Shown in pieces: positions 25,416 to 34,761 of a stretch of DNA of 64,000 nucleotides (its first letter is position 1; the number at the start of each line of letters is the position of its first letter). Source of the DNA: Ornithinibacillus sp. 4-3 (lineage in GTDB: Bacteria > Bacillota > Bacilli > Bacillales > Amphibacillaceae); the NCBI RefSeq assembly GCF_040958695.1, contig NZ_CP162599.1, forward strand, positions 1,956,001-2,020,000. Reading direction: 5' to 3'. Both the position numbers and the translations under genes were made by a program. The notes below the pieces were generated by a model. That model saw nothing but the letters and a program-made list of their open reading frames with translations, did not search any database and was not told the DNA's origin.

Positions 25416-26300
25416 TTAATGATCACGTTCTGTAAAGTATTCAGTTAATGCTTCTAAATAATTAGCTCTAACTTCTGCTTTTTGAAGGGCTTCCTTAGCT
25501 AAAACAACATATTTATTTTTAATGTCAATTGCCCCTTCTAAACCTAGTAAATTAGGATATGTACTTTTTTGGTTACCACTATCACTACCAACAGGCTTCC
25601 CTAATTTTTCTGGATCACCAGTCACATCTAAAATATCATCCTGCACCTGGAAGATTAAGCCCAAATATGTAGCAAAGGAAGATAGATGCTCCACTTGCTT
25701 CTCATTAGTATTTGCAAGATAAGCACCTGCAGTAATCGCAAAAGAAATTAATTTTCCAGTTTTCAATCGATGAATTTCTTCCATTTTTTCTAAAGAAACT
25801 TGTTTATTCTCAGCTTCCATATCTAATATTTGTCCTGCAACCATTCCACTTGCTCCACTAGCACGAGAAAGTAATTGAACAATAAATACCTTCTCTTTAT
25901 CTGTTAAAAGTGGATCATTTGTTACAAGTTCAAAACTATGTGTTAATAAAGCATCTCCTGCTAAAATAGCAGTTGCTTCCCCATACACTTTATGATTTGT
26001 TAGCTTACCTCTTCGGTAATCATCATCATCCATTGCTGGTAAATCATCATGAATTAATGAGTAAGTGTGAATCATTTCTAATGCACAAGCTGTATTTAAT
26101 ACTTTTTCAATATTATCAGCATACGATTCATAGCTCGCAAATAAAAGAATCGGGCGCAGTCGCTTTCCACCAGCTTGTAAGGAGTATAGCATAGAATCCT
26201 TTAAATTTTTGGGGATTTTCATTGCTTCTATACTACGATATAGATGATTTTCAATAATTTTTTTGTTTTTATTTATATACTCTGCTAAGTTAACCTGCAC
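25416..26300 (-). CDS. ispA: Farnesyl diphosphate synthase
   Basis: Polyprenyl synthase making C15 diphosphate. The two Asp-rich motifs are DDLPAMDDDD (first) and DDILD (second), with the GGKRLRP substrate loop and the ERDH C terminus shared with B. subtilis IspA. Start is GTG 26298-26300 (about 294 residues), nine bases after GGAGG and one base after the xseB stop, so it is translationally coupled. In B. subtilis dxs follows; here the cluster ends with a terminator. Confidence 0.94.
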   Translation of the reverse strand: MQVNLAEYINKNKKIIENHLYRSIEAMKIPKNLKDSMLYSLQAGGKRLRPILLFASYESYADNIEKVLNTACALEMIHTYSLIHDDLPAMDDDDYRRGKLTNHKVYGEATAILAGDALLTHSFELVTNDPLLTDKEKVFIVQLLSRASGASGMVAGQILDMEAENKQVSLEKMEEIHRLKTGKLISFAITAGAYLANTNEKQVEHLSSFATYLGLIFQVQDDILDVTGDPEKLGKPVGSDSGNQKSTYPNLLGLEGAIDIKNKYVVLAKEALQKAEVRANYLEALTEYFTERDH

Positions 26301-26301
26301 G

Positions 26302-26538
26302 TTATTCTTCCTCCAACATATCAAAAGGCTGTAATTCTCCGTTTTCGTTCATAATCATCGTCATTTTCTCTTGTACATTTTGTAATTTTGTATTGCAAAG
26401 CTTCGATAATTCCATACCTTGCTGATAATAAGAAATTGCTGTTTCTAAAGGCACATCCCCTTCTTCCAATTTCTTTACGATATCTTCTAGCTTTACCATC
26501 GCATCTTCGAAAGAAAGCTCTTTATTTTCATCTGTCAT
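26302..26538 (-). CDS. xseB: Exodeoxyribonuclease VII small subunit
   Basis: Seventy-eight residues with the family pattern [25 protein letters not shown] and the short helix [12 protein letters not shown]. It binds XseA to form the single-strand exonuclease VII. ATG lies 7 bases after AGGTG and overlaps the xseA end by 11 bases. Confidence 0.95.
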   Translation of the reverse strand: MTDENKELSFEDAMVKLEDIVKKLEEGDVPLETAISYYQQGMELSKLCNTKLQNVQEKMTMIMNENGELQPFDMLEEE

Positions 26539-27880
26539 CTGGATTCACCTCTATTTCCAACACTTGACATTTTAATGCTCCATCACTCATCTTCACACGA
26601 ATATGATCATCTATTTGGGCCTTTTTACTCGACATCAGCATATTTCCTGCATCATCATAGGGAATAGCAAATCCACGTTTCATAACTTCTAAAGGATTGA
26701 GCAAAATAAGCTTATCCATCTTATTCAATAGCTCCAGTTCCTTTTCTTTGATTATTTTTTCGAATGATTGCTGAAGTCGTTCATGTAAATGGTTTTGCTC
26801 TTTTATAGCTTGATTATAGCCTTTTTTTGGATGTTGATTAATAAACCTTGTGAAAAACTGTTGAAATGATACCTGTTTTTCTTTCAGAAGACTTGTTTGC
26901 GAACGATTGATACGCTCAAGAAGCATGTCTAATTCCTGTTCTTTTTGTTTAATTAGATTATTCGGATATCGAAAAGCATAGGAATCAGTTAGACGATTTA
27001 ATTTTTCCTTTTGATTACGAATCAATTGGTTAATTATATTAACCATAGAACGTTGATAGCGAGATATTTGAGCATGTAGCTCTTCTCTTGATGGTACAGC
27101 TCTTTCTGCTGCTCCAGTAGGCGTAGGAGCTCTTAAATCAGCAATGAAATCACTGATCGTGTGATCTGTTTCATGTCCGACCGCAGAAATAATTGGTGTT
27201 TTCGAATGAAAAATTGCTTCTGCAACTATCTTTTCATTAAAGCCCCATAAATCCTCTATTGATCCTCCACCACGTCCAAGAATAATTAAGTCAAATGCTG
27301 CATAATCATTTGCTCTTTGTATTGCATGACTAATCGATTTTCCTGCTTCCGTTCCTTGAACAATAGCTGGAATAATTGTAGTGTTCACAATCGGATATCT
27401 TCTTCTAATCGTTGTCAAAATATCTCTAATAGCTGCTCCATTTGGTGAAGTGATAATTGCAATATGCTTTGGAAAGCGTGGTATCAATTTTTTTAGCGTT
27501 GGAGAGAAGTATCCCTTCTTTTCCAACTCTTCTTTTAACTGCTCATAAGCTAAATAAAGTGAACCAATACCATCTGGTTCCATTTCTTGGACATATAATT
27601 GATATTCACCATACACCTCGTATACAGAAACTTCACCCTTTACTAATACATTCATTCCATTTTCAGGCATAAATTTTAGTGCACGATTTTTATGAGAGAA
27701 CATAGCCGCTTTTATTTTTGCCTTGTCATCCTTTAATGTAAAATACATATGGCCACGGCTATGATGATTAAAGTTGGAAATCTCACCTTTTAATAAAACA
27801 TTTCTCAGATGAGGATCAATATCAAATTTTCGCTTTAGATACTTCGTTAAAGCAGTAACGGTTAAATAACGCTCTGTCAA
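26528..27880 (-). CDS. xseA: Exodeoxyribonuclease VII large subunit
   Basis: Catalytic subunit, 450 residues. The N-terminal OB fold contains [22 protein letters not shown]; the central nuclease domain has [30 protein letters not shown] and SAVGHETD; a long coiled coil follows. The start is TTG inside TATTGA, overlapping the folD stop by four bases, with AGGAG 10 bases upstream. Confidence 0.95.
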   Translation of the reverse strand: MTERYLTVTALTKYLKRKFDIDPHLRNVLLKGEISNFNHHSRGHMYFTLKDDKAKIKAAMFSHKNRALKFMPENGMNVLVKGEVSVYEVYGEYQLYVQEMEPDGIGSLYLAYEQLKEELEKKGYFSPTLKKLIPRFPKHIAIITSPNGAAIRDILTTIRRRYPIVNTTIIPAIVQGTEAGKSISHAIQRANDYAAFDLIILGRGGGSIEDLWGFNEKIVAEAIFHSKTPIISAVGHETDHTISDFIADLRAPTPTGAAERAVPSREELHAQISRYQRSMVNIINQLIRNQKEKLNRLTDSYAFRYPNNLIKQKEQELDMLLERINRSQTSLLKEKQVSFQQFFTRFINQHPKKGYNQAIKEQNHLHERLQQSFEKIIKEKELELLNKMDKLILLNPLEVMKRGFAIPYDDAGNMLMSSKKAQIDDHIRVKMSDGALKCQVLEIEVNPDDR

Positions 27881-28734
27881 TATTGAAGTACTCCTTTAGC
27901 TGATTTAATTGTATTTTCAAGTAACATCGTAATTGTCATGGGACCTACTCCTTGAGGAACTGGTGTTATATAAGATGCTTTTTCTTTTGCCGCTTCAAAA
28001 TCAACATCTCCTGTCAACGAACCGTCCTCAATTCGATTCACACCAACATCAATAACTACTGCACCTTCTTTAATATGTTCAGCGCCTATCACATGTGCCT
28101 TACCAATCGCAACAACAAGAATATCTGCATCCTTTGTAAATGCTGCTAAATCAGGAGTTCTTGAATGACAATATGTCACTGTAGCATTTTCATTTAATAA
28201 TAATTGTCCAACAGGCTTTCCAACAATATTACTACGTCCAAGTACAACAACATGCTTACCTTCTATTTGAATATTTCTTGACTTTAACATTCTAACAATT
28301 CCATAAGGTGTACAAGGTAAGAAGGTATCTTTACCTGTCATCATTCGCCCAATATTAATGGGATGAAAACCATCTACATCTTTTGCTGGTGTGATCGCTT
28401 CAATTACGCGATCTTCATCAATTTGTTCAGGAAGTGGAAGCTGAACTAAAATACCATGTACAGCATCATCTGCGTTTAGCTTGTCAATTACCTCTAGAAG
28501 CTCTTCTTCTGACGCTGTAGCTGGCATTGTAATGATTTCAGAAGAGATGCCAGTTTCTTCACATGCTTTCTTCTTACCACTCACATAAGATTTAGAAGCT
28601 GGATTATCACCAACTAAAACAACAGTAAGATGAGGTGTTATTCCTTCATCTTTTAAAGCAGTCACTTCTTGTTTCATTTCTTCACGAAGGTCTTTTGCTA
28701 GCTCTTTACCGTTAATTACCTCTGCTGTCATCAT
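27877..28734 (-). CDS. folD: Methylenetetrahydrofolate dehydrogenase/cyclohydrolase
   Basis: Bifunctional one-carbon enzyme interconverting methylene-, methenyl- and formyl-THF. The catalytic YxxxK is in KSYVSGKKKAC, the folate site in DGILVQLPLP, the NADP loop in VVLGRSNIVGKP and the closing TPVPQGVGPMTITMLL motif is intact. ATG follows AAGGAG by 7 bases. Length, 285 residues, is standard. It sits in the conserved nusB-folD-xseA order. Confidence 0.96.
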   Translation of the reverse strand: MMTAEVINGKELAKDLREEMKQEVTALKDEGITPHLTVVLVGDNPASKSYVSGKKKACEETGISSEIITMPATASEEELLEVIDKLNADDAVHGILVQLPLPEQIDEDRVIEAITPAKDVDGFHPINIGRMMTGKDTFLPCTPYGIVRMLKSRNIQIEGKHVVVLGRSNIVGKPVGQLLLNENATVTYCHSRTPDLAAFTKDADILVVAIGKAHVIGAEHIKEGAVVIDVGVNRIEDGSLTGDVDFEAAKEKASYITPVPQGVGPMTITMLLENTIKSAKGVLQY

Positions 28735-28745
28735 AATTCATCTCC

Positions 28746-29129
28746 TTATTTTTTCTGTATTTTAGATAAAACCCCGTTTACAAATTTACCAGATTTTTCA
28801 TCTCCAAATTTCTTAGCCAATTCAATTGCTTCATTAATCGATACACTAGTGGGAATATCATCTAAGTAGTTGAATTCATATGTCGCAATTCGTAGTACTG
28901 TTTTCTCAACAGATGCAATTCGTTCAATTGTCCAGTTTACTAAGTATTCATTGATCATTGCATCAATTTCTTGTATATGTTCCTTCACCCCATGAATGAG
29001 TTGGATAAGATATTCATCATGCTCTTCAGGCTCCAAAAATTCTTCGATTGCTTCTTCTAGATCAATATCGTTAAAATCATGTTGAAAAAGAATTTGCATT
29101 GCTTTTTCTCTTGCAGTTCGACGATTCAT
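28746..29129 (-). CDS. nusB: Transcription antitermination factor NusB
   Basis: All-helical RNA-binding protein of the rRNA antitermination complex. Visible motifs are the N-terminal RRTAREKAMQILFQ, the central IERIASVEKTVLRIATYE and SINEAIELAKKFGDEKSGKFVNGVL. At 127 residues it is typical. A palindromic repeat separates it from the yqhY gene upstream. Confidence 0.95.
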   Translation of the reverse strand: MNRRTAREKAMQILFQHDFNDIDLEEAIEEFLEPEEHDEYLIQLIHGVKEHIQEIDAMINEYLVNWTIERIASVEKTVLRIATYEFNYLDDIPTSVSINEAIELAKKFGDEKSGKFVNGVLSKIQKK

Positions 29130-29150
29130 TTTAAATTACTCCTTTTAGAG

Positions 29151-29254
29151 GTTGTTCAAAAAGTCCAATAAAAATGACGCATCGATTTTCGGTGTTGCAA
29201 CAGGATGTTGCGAACTTAACCGATGACAATTTTTATCGGACATTTTGAACACAC
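29151..29254. repeat. Palindromic dispersed repeat, family R1 copy B
   Basis: The left end GTTCAAAAAGTCC and the right end, whose complement is GTTCAAAATGTCC, are inverted, and the next bases (ATAAAAATGAC) also match in inverse. The left end closely matches the reverse complement of the right end of copy A. It occupies most of the gap between yqhY and nusB. Confidence 0.75.
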
Positions 29255-29285
29255 ACGTTTACTGGGTATCCTGTAACCGAATGGC

Positions 29286-29681
29286 TTACTCTTTTTCTAC
29301 TGGCTTCGCATCTGTATCCATTTGCACACCAACTACATGAATATTGATTTCATCGATTTCTAACTCTGTCATATTTTTTAATGTTTGTTTAATATTTTTT
29401 TGTAGCTTCTGTGCTACCCCAGGAATATTAACACCAAATTTTAACACAACATATAAATCAATTAAAATTCCACGATCTGTTAATTCTAATTTAACACCCT
29501 TACTATGTGATTTCTTCACAAAGCGCTCAACCACATCGGAGGCGAAGTTCCCGCGCATGGATGCTAAGCCTTCTACCTCAGACGCAGCAATCCCTGTGAT
29601 GACTTCTATTACTTCTGGAGCGATTTCTACTTTGCCTAAACTTTCATTATTACTGACATTTAAAAGCGATTTTTCACTCAT
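29286..29681 (-). CDS. yqhY: Asp23/Gls24 family protein (YqhY)
   Basis: Envelope-stress type protein of 131 residues with the DUF322 pattern GKVEIAPEVIEVITGIAASEVEG near the start and LYVVLKFGVNIPGVAQKLQ later. In B. subtilis yqhY forms an operon with accB-accC and loss of it disturbs acetyl-CoA carboxylase control, which fits its place here 31 bases after accC. A GGAGGG site precedes ATG. Confidence 0.9.
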   Translation of the reverse strand: MSEKSLLNVSNNESLGKVEIAPEVIEVITGIAASEVEGLASMRGNFASDVVERFVKKSHSKGVKLELTDRGILIDLYVVLKFGVNIPGVAQKLQKNIKQTLKNMTELEIDEINIHVVGVQMDTDAKPVEKE

Positions 29682-29712
29682 CGTAACCCTCCTAACCTTG
29701 ATTATATGTTGA

Positions 29713-31071
29713 TTAATTATTTTCTTCTAATATCGGATATTCCTCTAAGAAATTCGTATTAAATTCTCCCTGTATAAAAACTTCATGATCCATGATGATA
29801 CGATGAAAAGGAATAGTTGTATGAACTCCTTCAATGATAAACTCATCAAGTGCACGTTTCATTCGATCAATTGCTTCCTTACGAGTTTTCCCATAAGTGA
29901 TAAGCTTTCCAACCATCGAATCGTAATATGGTGGAATCGTATAACCAGGGTATACGGCAGAATCAATTCGTACTCCCAGACCACCTGGCGCTAAATACAT
30001 ATCAATGGTGCCAGCTGAAGGCATGAAATTTTTAAATGGATCTTCTGCATTAATTCGACACTCGATTGCCCATCCTTCAAACACTACATCCTCTTGTTTA
30101 ATCGATAATGGTTTATTATTAGCAATATTAATTTGTTCTTTTATTAAATCAACACCTGTAACCATTTCTGTTACTGGATGCTCTACTTGAATTCTTGTAT
30201 TCATTTCCATGAAATAAAAATTCTCTGTTTTTGGTTCATAAATAAATTCGATAGTACCAGCCCCAACGTAATTCACAGCTTTAGCAGCATTTACAGAAGC
30301 TTCTCCCATGCGTTGACGAGTTTCACTAGAAATTGCCGGAGATGGTGTTTCTTCAATTAGCTTTTGTAAACGGCGTTGAATTGTACAATCACGCTCACCT
30401 AAATGAATGACATTCCCATGTTCATCAGCCAATACTTGAATTTCAACATGGCGAAAATCTTCAATATATTTCTCAAGATATACTCCTGGATTACCAAATG
30501 CAGTTTCTGCTTCTTTTTGGGTAACACGTACGCCCTTTACTAATTCTTCTTCATTACGTGCAACACGGATACCTTTACCGCCTCCACCAGCAGTTGCTTT
30601 AATAATAATTGGATAACCAATTGTTTCAGCTACTTTCACAGCTTCATCTGCTGAAGAAACAATTCCTTCTGAACCTGGTACAACAGGTACATTTGCTTGT
30701 TTCATTGTTTCTTTTGCAATATCTTTAATACCCATTTTTTGAATGGCTTCTGCAGAAGGGCCGACAAACTTGATATTACATGCATTACATATTTCAGCGA
30801 AATCAGCATTCTCCGCTAGGAACCCATATCCTGGATGAATGGCATCTGCCCCTGTTAAGGTAGCTACACTAATAACATTTGCGAAATTTAAATAGCTTTC
30901 TTTACTCAGCTTTGGACCTATACAATAGGCTTCATCTGCTAATTGTACATGTAAAGCATCTTCATCTGCTTCTGAATATACTGCGACTGTGGAAATACCC
31001 ATTTCTTTACATGCTCGAATAATACGAACAGCGATTTCTCCTCTATTCGCAATTAATAATTTCTTAATCAA
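29713..31071 (-). CDS. accC: Acetyl-CoA carboxylase, biotin carboxylase subunit
   Basis: ATP-dependent carboxylation of biotin on AccB, the first step of fatty acid synthesis. The ATP-grasp glycine loop is [11 protein letters not shown], with [31 protein letters not shown] and the carboxylase C-terminal domain. I start at TTG 31069-31071 (452 residues), 8 bases after GGGGG, which gives the usual [17 protein letters not shown] terminus; a GTG three codons earlier is less likely. Confidence 0.96.
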   Translation of the reverse strand: MIKKLLIANRGEIAVRIIRACKEMGISTVAVYSEADEDALHVQLADEAYCIGPKLSKESYLNFANVISVATLTGADAIHPGYGFLAENADFAEICNACNIKFVGPSAEAIQKMGIKDIAKETMKQANVPVVPGSEGIVSSADEAVKVAETIGYPIIIKATAGGGGKGIRVARNEEELVKGVRVTQKEAETAFGNPGVYLEKYIEDFRHVEIQVLADEHGNVIHLGERDCTIQRRLQKLIEETPSPAISSETRQRMGEASVNAAKAVNYVGAGTIEFIYEPKTENFYFMEMNTRIQVEHPVTEMVTGVDLIKEQINIANNKPLSIKQEDVVFEGWAIECRINAEDPFKNFMPSAGTIDMYLAPGGLGVRIDSAVYPGYTIPPYYDSMVGKLITYGKTRKEAIDRMKRALDEFIIEGVHTTIPFHRIIMDHEVFIQGEFNTNFLEEYPILEENN

Positions 31072-31083
31072 TGACGACACCCC

Positions 31084-31575
31084 CTATTTTTTCACCCTAA
31101 ATAGAGGTTGCCCATATTCAACTAATTCTCCGTCTTGAACAAGCACTTCAACAATTTCTCCAGCTGCTTCAGCCTCTATCTCATTAAATAATTTCATTGC
31201 TTCTACAATACATACAACTGTATCAGCATTCACTTTACTACCCACAGTTACGTATACATCACTTTCTGGGGATGGTTTACTATAAAAAGTCCCAACCATT
31301 GGTGACACAATTTCATAATCATAAGCTACTTCACTTACTACTGCTTCAGCTTCTTCTGCTTTTACAGGCTGCTCCTCTTCTACAACAGGCTTTGTTGCTT
31401 TAGAAGCAATTTCTGCTTGTTGCTCATAACTGACAGGTAGAGATGCTACTGTATTGTTGCTATGATTATTTTTCTTTAATGAAACAGTTGCTCCAGCTGA
31501 CTCATATGTAAATTCATCTATGGATGACTGATCAATTAATTGAATGAGTTCCTTAATTTCGTTTATATTTAACAT
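31084..31575 (-). CDS. accB: Biotin carboxyl carrier protein
   Basis: Carries biotin between the carboxylase subunits. The biotin-accepting lysine is K128 in EAMKLFNE, within an 80-residue biotinyl domain that begins at VSPMVGTFY. It is preceded by a flexible Glu/Ala/Val-rich linker and an N-terminal helix. Start is ATG 31573-31575 (163 residues) with GGAGG 7 bases upstream; a TTG seven codons earlier is an artefact of the open frame. It heads the accB-accC-yqhY unit. Confidence 0.95.
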   Translation of the reverse strand: MLNINEIKELIQLIDQSSIDEFTYESAGATVSLKKNNHSNNTVASLPVSYEQQAEIASKATKPVVEEEQPVKAEEAEAVVSEVAYDYEIVSPMVGTFYSKPSPESDVYVTVGSKVNADTVVCIVEAMKLFNEIEAEAAGEIVEVLVQDGELVEYGQPLFRVKK

Positions 31576-31684
31576 TGCTTTCCCTCCATTGTTCAAAAGC
31601 TATTGCTATTATTATCAACAATAACCTCCTAATAAATCATATTCAAGTCCTATTTAACGATAATAGCTAATGATGCCCTCATTA

Positions 31685-31693
31685 ATTATAACA
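31685..31693 (-). promoter_or_regulatory. Candidate extended -10 promoter of accB
   Basis: On the minus strand TGTTATAAT is a perfect extended -10 about 110 bases before the accB start. The -35 is weak. A second TATAAT lies about 45 bases further upstream. No FapR-type palindrome was recognised. Confidence 0.45.
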
Positions 31694-31852
31694 ATCTTAT
31701 ACGGGCAATGCGAATACTTTTATTAACATTATACTGTTTTAGACAGTTAATTGTAAGGAGCTAGTGGAAAAGTATTTTAACCTGAAAATTTAGCTATCAA
31801 GAATTGAAATGTTATTCTGGAACAAAAAAATATCCTTCAATACATGCAATCA

Positions 31853-32578
31853 AAACCACCAGTGTGAACTGGTGGTTTGTTCTGCGGCTAGAAGCCTCTG
31901 TTACCGGCCTTGGCCTTAAAGGCCCACTGAATGGGTTTCCCTTTTGCACCACACTTACTCACTGATTCTAAAAGAATCTCTTATTTCTTTTTATTTTTCT
32001 TCCCTGTAAATGGATCAAATTCTTCGAATAAAGTTAATTGATCACTCATGTAGTCATCTTTAAGCTGATTTCTTATGTATTCTTGTATTTGATTTTTATT
32101 TCTTCCCACTGTATCTACAAAGTAGCCTCGACACCAGAATTTTCGATTACCGTATCTGTACTTTAAATTCGCGTGACGATCAAATATCATTAAGCTACTT
32201 TTTCCTTTTAAGTATCCCATGAAGGAAGATACACTTAATTTCGGTGGTATACTCACTAACATATGAATATGATCTCTACACGCATTTGCCTCGTGTATAT
32301 CAACTTCTTTTCTTTCACAAAGCTCTCTTATAATTTCTCCAATACTTTGTTTGTATTTTCCATAAATCACTTGTCTTCTATATTTTGGAGCAAATACTAT
32401 ATGATACTTACATCTCCACTTTGTATGTGCTAAACTATTCTTGTCCTGCATAGGGCTTTGCCTCCTTCTTTGGTGAGTTTTGGTGGTCGGGAAACCAACC
32501 TTAGCTTACCATGAAGAGAGGCTTTTTTTGACCCCACGCTTGAAGCTCTTTAGAACCCCCGGCATAGCCAGGGGTTTT
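31853..32578 (-). mobile_element. IS200-type insertion sequence (single tnpA)
   Basis: The element holds one Y1 transposase gene between two subterminal hairpins: ACCACCAGT/ACTGGTGGT at 31855-31876 (right end) and AACCCC/GGGGTT at 32554-32576 (left end). Such imperfect end hairpins without terminal inverted repeats define IS200/IS605 ends. There is no tnpB. The exact termini cannot be set from one copy. It lies between accB and an ABC operon and does not interrupt a visible gene. Confidence 0.8.
31981..32451 (-). CDS. tnpA: IS200-type Y1 transposase TnpA
   Basis: A 156-residue HUH enzyme that moves single-stranded DNA. The metal-binding HxH is H61-H63 in DHIHMLVS and the nucleophile is probably Y125 in QIQEYIRNQ; the N-terminal KYHIVFAPKYRRQ and the FWCRGYFVDTVG segment are family hallmarks. 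GGAGG precedes ATG. The frame is intact, so the element may be active. A GGTTGGTTTCCCGACC hairpin in the leader could restrain its translation. Confidence 0.92.
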   Translation of the reverse strand: MQDKNSLAHTKWRCKYHIVFAPKYRRQVIYGKYKQSIGEIIRELCERKEVDIHEANACRDHIHMLVSIPPKLSVSSFMGYLKGKSSLMIFDRHANLKYRYGNRKFWCRGYFVDTVGRNKNQIQEYIRNQLKDDYMSDQLTLFEEFDPFTGKKNKKK

Positions 32579-32591
32579 CTAAAATCATAAA

Positions 32592-32626
32592 AAAAAACTA
32601 CTCTCTGTCCTTTGACAAAAAGTAGC
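32592..32626 (-). terminator. Probable terminator after the GntR/ABC operon
   Basis: CTACT pairs with AGTAG, with a small inner GTC/GAC pairing and nine T on the minus strand, just after the permease stop. The stem is short. Confidence 0.5.
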
Positions 32627-32637
32627 TTTCCACTTTA

Positions 32638-33339
32638 TTAACGTGTATTCACAATAGTAATTTTCCGCATAAATAGAAATCCGATAAAGTAAAATCCAAG
32701 ACCAATCAAAGCCATGCTTACAAAAGTTATTATTGTAACATTAGAAAAAAGATTTATAGCTAATTCAATTAACCAGCCTTCAAAAACACCATAAAGTATA
32801 ACAACAAATAGAATTCCTAACAGACTTCCTCCACCAATTAAGCCAGTACGGTAAAAGATTAATGCAAATAAATATGCTAAGGTCATGATAAAGAACATCA
32901 CTAACGTATCTACTGCAATTCGCATCGCCCAATTATCTGTCAACACCATGGCTGGATGAACATAAATATAGGTTGTAATTCCAAACGCATGGAATATCCA
33001 TTCTGTTACCTGCTGCAAGGTGCTTCCTAAAAATGCAATAACAAAAGAATACATCGCCATAAAATATAAGTGCATCAGATACATATTTTTGCGAGTCGCT
33101 CCCATTTTCAAGCCAAACGGTACACTTCCTTGGACTAACAGAACCGCGACAATAGCTACATTAAAATAAGTAGCAAACGGTATAGCAAAATACATTTTAA
33201 ATTCTTCTACTCCAAGTAGTAAATAACAAACAATACCTGATGCGATAATCGCTCCTGTTAATATAGTAAAAAATATTTTTGCTGATCGAATAACATCAGT
33301 TGAATAATAATAAAGCAGACCTTTAATTTGATTATTCAT
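32638..33339 (-). CDS. ABC transporter permease of a YtrA-type operon
   Basis: A 233-residue membrane protein with six predicted helices and no large external domain. It is encoded four bases after an ATPase gene and downstream of a GntR regulator, an arrangement like the small YtrA-controlled exporters of Bacillota. I do not recognise a specific substrate. The sequence itself is not conserved enough to name a family. Confidence 0.7.
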   Translation of the reverse strand: MNNQIKGLLYYYSTDVIRSAKIFFTILTGAIIASGIVCYLLLGVEEFKMYFAIPFATYFNVAIVAVLLVQGSVPFGLKMGATRKNMYLMHLYFMAMYSFVIAFLGSTLQQVTEWIFHAFGITTYIYVHPAMVLTDNWAMRIAVDTLVMFFIMTLAYLFALIFYRTGLIGGGSLLGILFVVILYGVFEGWLIELAINLFSNVTIITFVSMALIGLGFYFIGFLFMRKITIVNTR

Positions 33340-33342
33340 GGA

Positions 33343-34197
33343 TTATGCCCCTTTCTTCTCTGTTAAATGGATCATTAATTCTTGAATTGGCACGCCTTCT
33401 GTTTCTAAACCCGCTTCCTTTGCCTCTTGTCTGTTTCCAAAAGCATATGCCATGGAATGCCCTGCAAGATCACTACGTTTAATAACTTCTTTATCTGCTA
33501 AAAACGCATCTACTTTTTTCTTTGGTCCAGAGACCCCAACCGTTTTTGCTCGTAAATCTTCAGAGCTTTCCTGTAGGATAACTGCACCTTCACTAAGTAT
33601 GATTACTTCTTCAAACATTAAGCTGACCTCATCAATCAAATGAGTTGAAAAGATAATCGTCCGTGGATTTTCCTGATAATCCTCAAGTAATATTTCATAG
33701 AATTTTTTACGAGAAGGAGCATCCATGCCAATATAAGGTTCATCAAATACTGTAATTGGCGCTTTACTTGCTAAGCCTACTGTAATGCCTAATGCAGATT
33801 CCATTCCTTTTGATAATGTCTTTACTTTAGCATCATGCTTCAGATTAAAAATTGTTAATAATTCCTCTGCCATTTCCTGATCCCAGTTTGGATAAAAATA
33901 AGAAGCAATCTTTAAAACCTGCTTTATTTTAAGCTCAGGACTGAAATTATTTGCTTCTTTAATCAAACAAATAGATTCTGTTAACTTTTGATTATCAAAA
34001 GGGTTTTCACCATCAATCATAATATCTCCAGAGGATGCTAATATTTGACCACTTAAAATATCCATAAAAGTTGTTTTTCCTGCACCATTTCTACCAAGCA
34101 ATCCGTAAATTTTATTACCTTCTAGAGTAAGTGATACATTGTCTAAAGCTCGCTTCTCTCCATAGACTTTACTTAACTGATTTACTTTAATTTCCAT
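33343..34197 (-). CDS. ABC transporter ATPase of the GntR operon
   Basis: Walker A is GRNGAGKTT. The signature region reads LSKGMESALGI rather than LSGGQ, and Walker B reads VFDEPYIGMDA, with Tyr where Thr is usual. Similar departures occur in YtrB-like and PmtA-like ATPases paired with YtrA-type regulators. Start is ATG 34195-34197, nine bases after GGAAGG and overlapping the end of the regulator gene. The H-loop is FSTHLIDE. Substrate is unknown. Confidence 0.82.
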   Translation of the reverse strand: MEIKVNQLSKVYGEKRALDNVSLTLEGNKIYGLLGRNGAGKTTFMDILSGQILASSGDIMIDGENPFDNQKLTESICLIKEANNFSPELKIKQVLKIASYFYPNWDQEMAEELLTIFNLKHDAKVKTLSKGMESALGITVGLASKAPITVFDEPYIGMDAPSRKKFYEILLEDYQENPRTIIFSTHLIDEVSLMFEEVIILSEGAVILQESSEDLRAKTVGVSGPKKKVDAFLADKEVIKRSDLAGHSMAYAFGNRQEAKEAGLETEGVPIQELMIHLTEKKGA

Positions 34198-34564
34198 CTT
34201 CCCCATCCTTCCAATTAAGCATATTCATTAGCTCTTGTTCCTTCATTTGTAGTTTCTGTGCTTCTTTTTTCATTGGTAAGAAATAATTTTCATAAAATGT
34301 CTGTTTTCTCTTCTCGATAATAATTTCCTTCGCTTCCTCCGTAACAAACATGCCGACTCCTCTTTTCTTCAACAAAATACCTTCTAAGACAAGCTCATTA
34401 ATGCCTTTTCCTGCAGTGGCTGGATTAATTTGATAAAACTTAGCAAATTCATTGGTAGAAGGAGCTCGCTCCCCAGCAACTAATGAATCTTCAATAATGG
34501 AATCTTCAATCTGCTCTTTAATCTGCAAGAAAATCGGTTTATTTTCATCCAATTTTTTTCTCAT
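34187..34564 (-). CDS. GntR-family repressor, YtrA subfamily
   Basis: A 125-residue regulator with an N-terminal winged helix (FLQIKEQIEDSIIEDSLVAGERAPSTNEFAKFYQINPATAGKGINEL) and only a short C-terminal helical tail, the mark of the YtrA subgroup. ATG 34562-34564 is preferred because AAGGG lies 9 bases before it and abuts the earlier ATG. It is first gene of its operon and lies behind a promoter that overlaps a palindrome it probably binds. Confidence 0.87.
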   Translation of the reverse strand: MRKKLDENKPIFLQIKEQIEDSIIEDSLVAGERAPSTNEFAKFYQINPATAGKGINELVLEGILLKKRGVGMFVTEEAKEIIIEKRKQTFYENYFLPMKKEAQKLQMKEQELMNMLNWKDGEDGN

Positions 34565-34583
34565 TAGCTTCATCCCTTAATTG

Positions 34584-34632
34584 GTTAATTACTTATGTAA
34601 CTAACTATAGAACTTATCTTTAAAAATGTCAA
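34584..34632 (-). promoter_or_regulatory. Promoter and operator of the GntR/ABC operon
   Basis: On the minus strand TTGACA (34627-34632) and TATAGT (34604-34609) are separated by exactly 17 bases, a near-consensus sigma-A promoter. GTTAATTAC-TTAT-GTAACTAAC (34584-34605), an inverted repeat with one mismatch, overlaps the -10 and the start site. This fits autorepression by the YtrA-type regulator. Confidence 0.75.
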
Positions 34633-34655
34633 CCAAAAAAATAGAGAAAATAAAA

Positions 34656-34682
34656 GAAGGCTAAGAAAAATACTTAGCCTTC
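34656..34682 (-). terminator. Terminator of the spoIIIA operon
   Basis: GAAGGCTAAG pairs perfectly with CTTAGCCTTC, followed by TTTTATTTT on the minus strand, 80 bases beyond spoIIIAH. Confidence 0.85.
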
Positions 34683-34761
34683 CTTGCACTTCACTATTTT
34701 TTTATTATGAATAAAGGGGTTCTATCTCTATGTGAGAATAACTTTACTTATTTATAACGAA

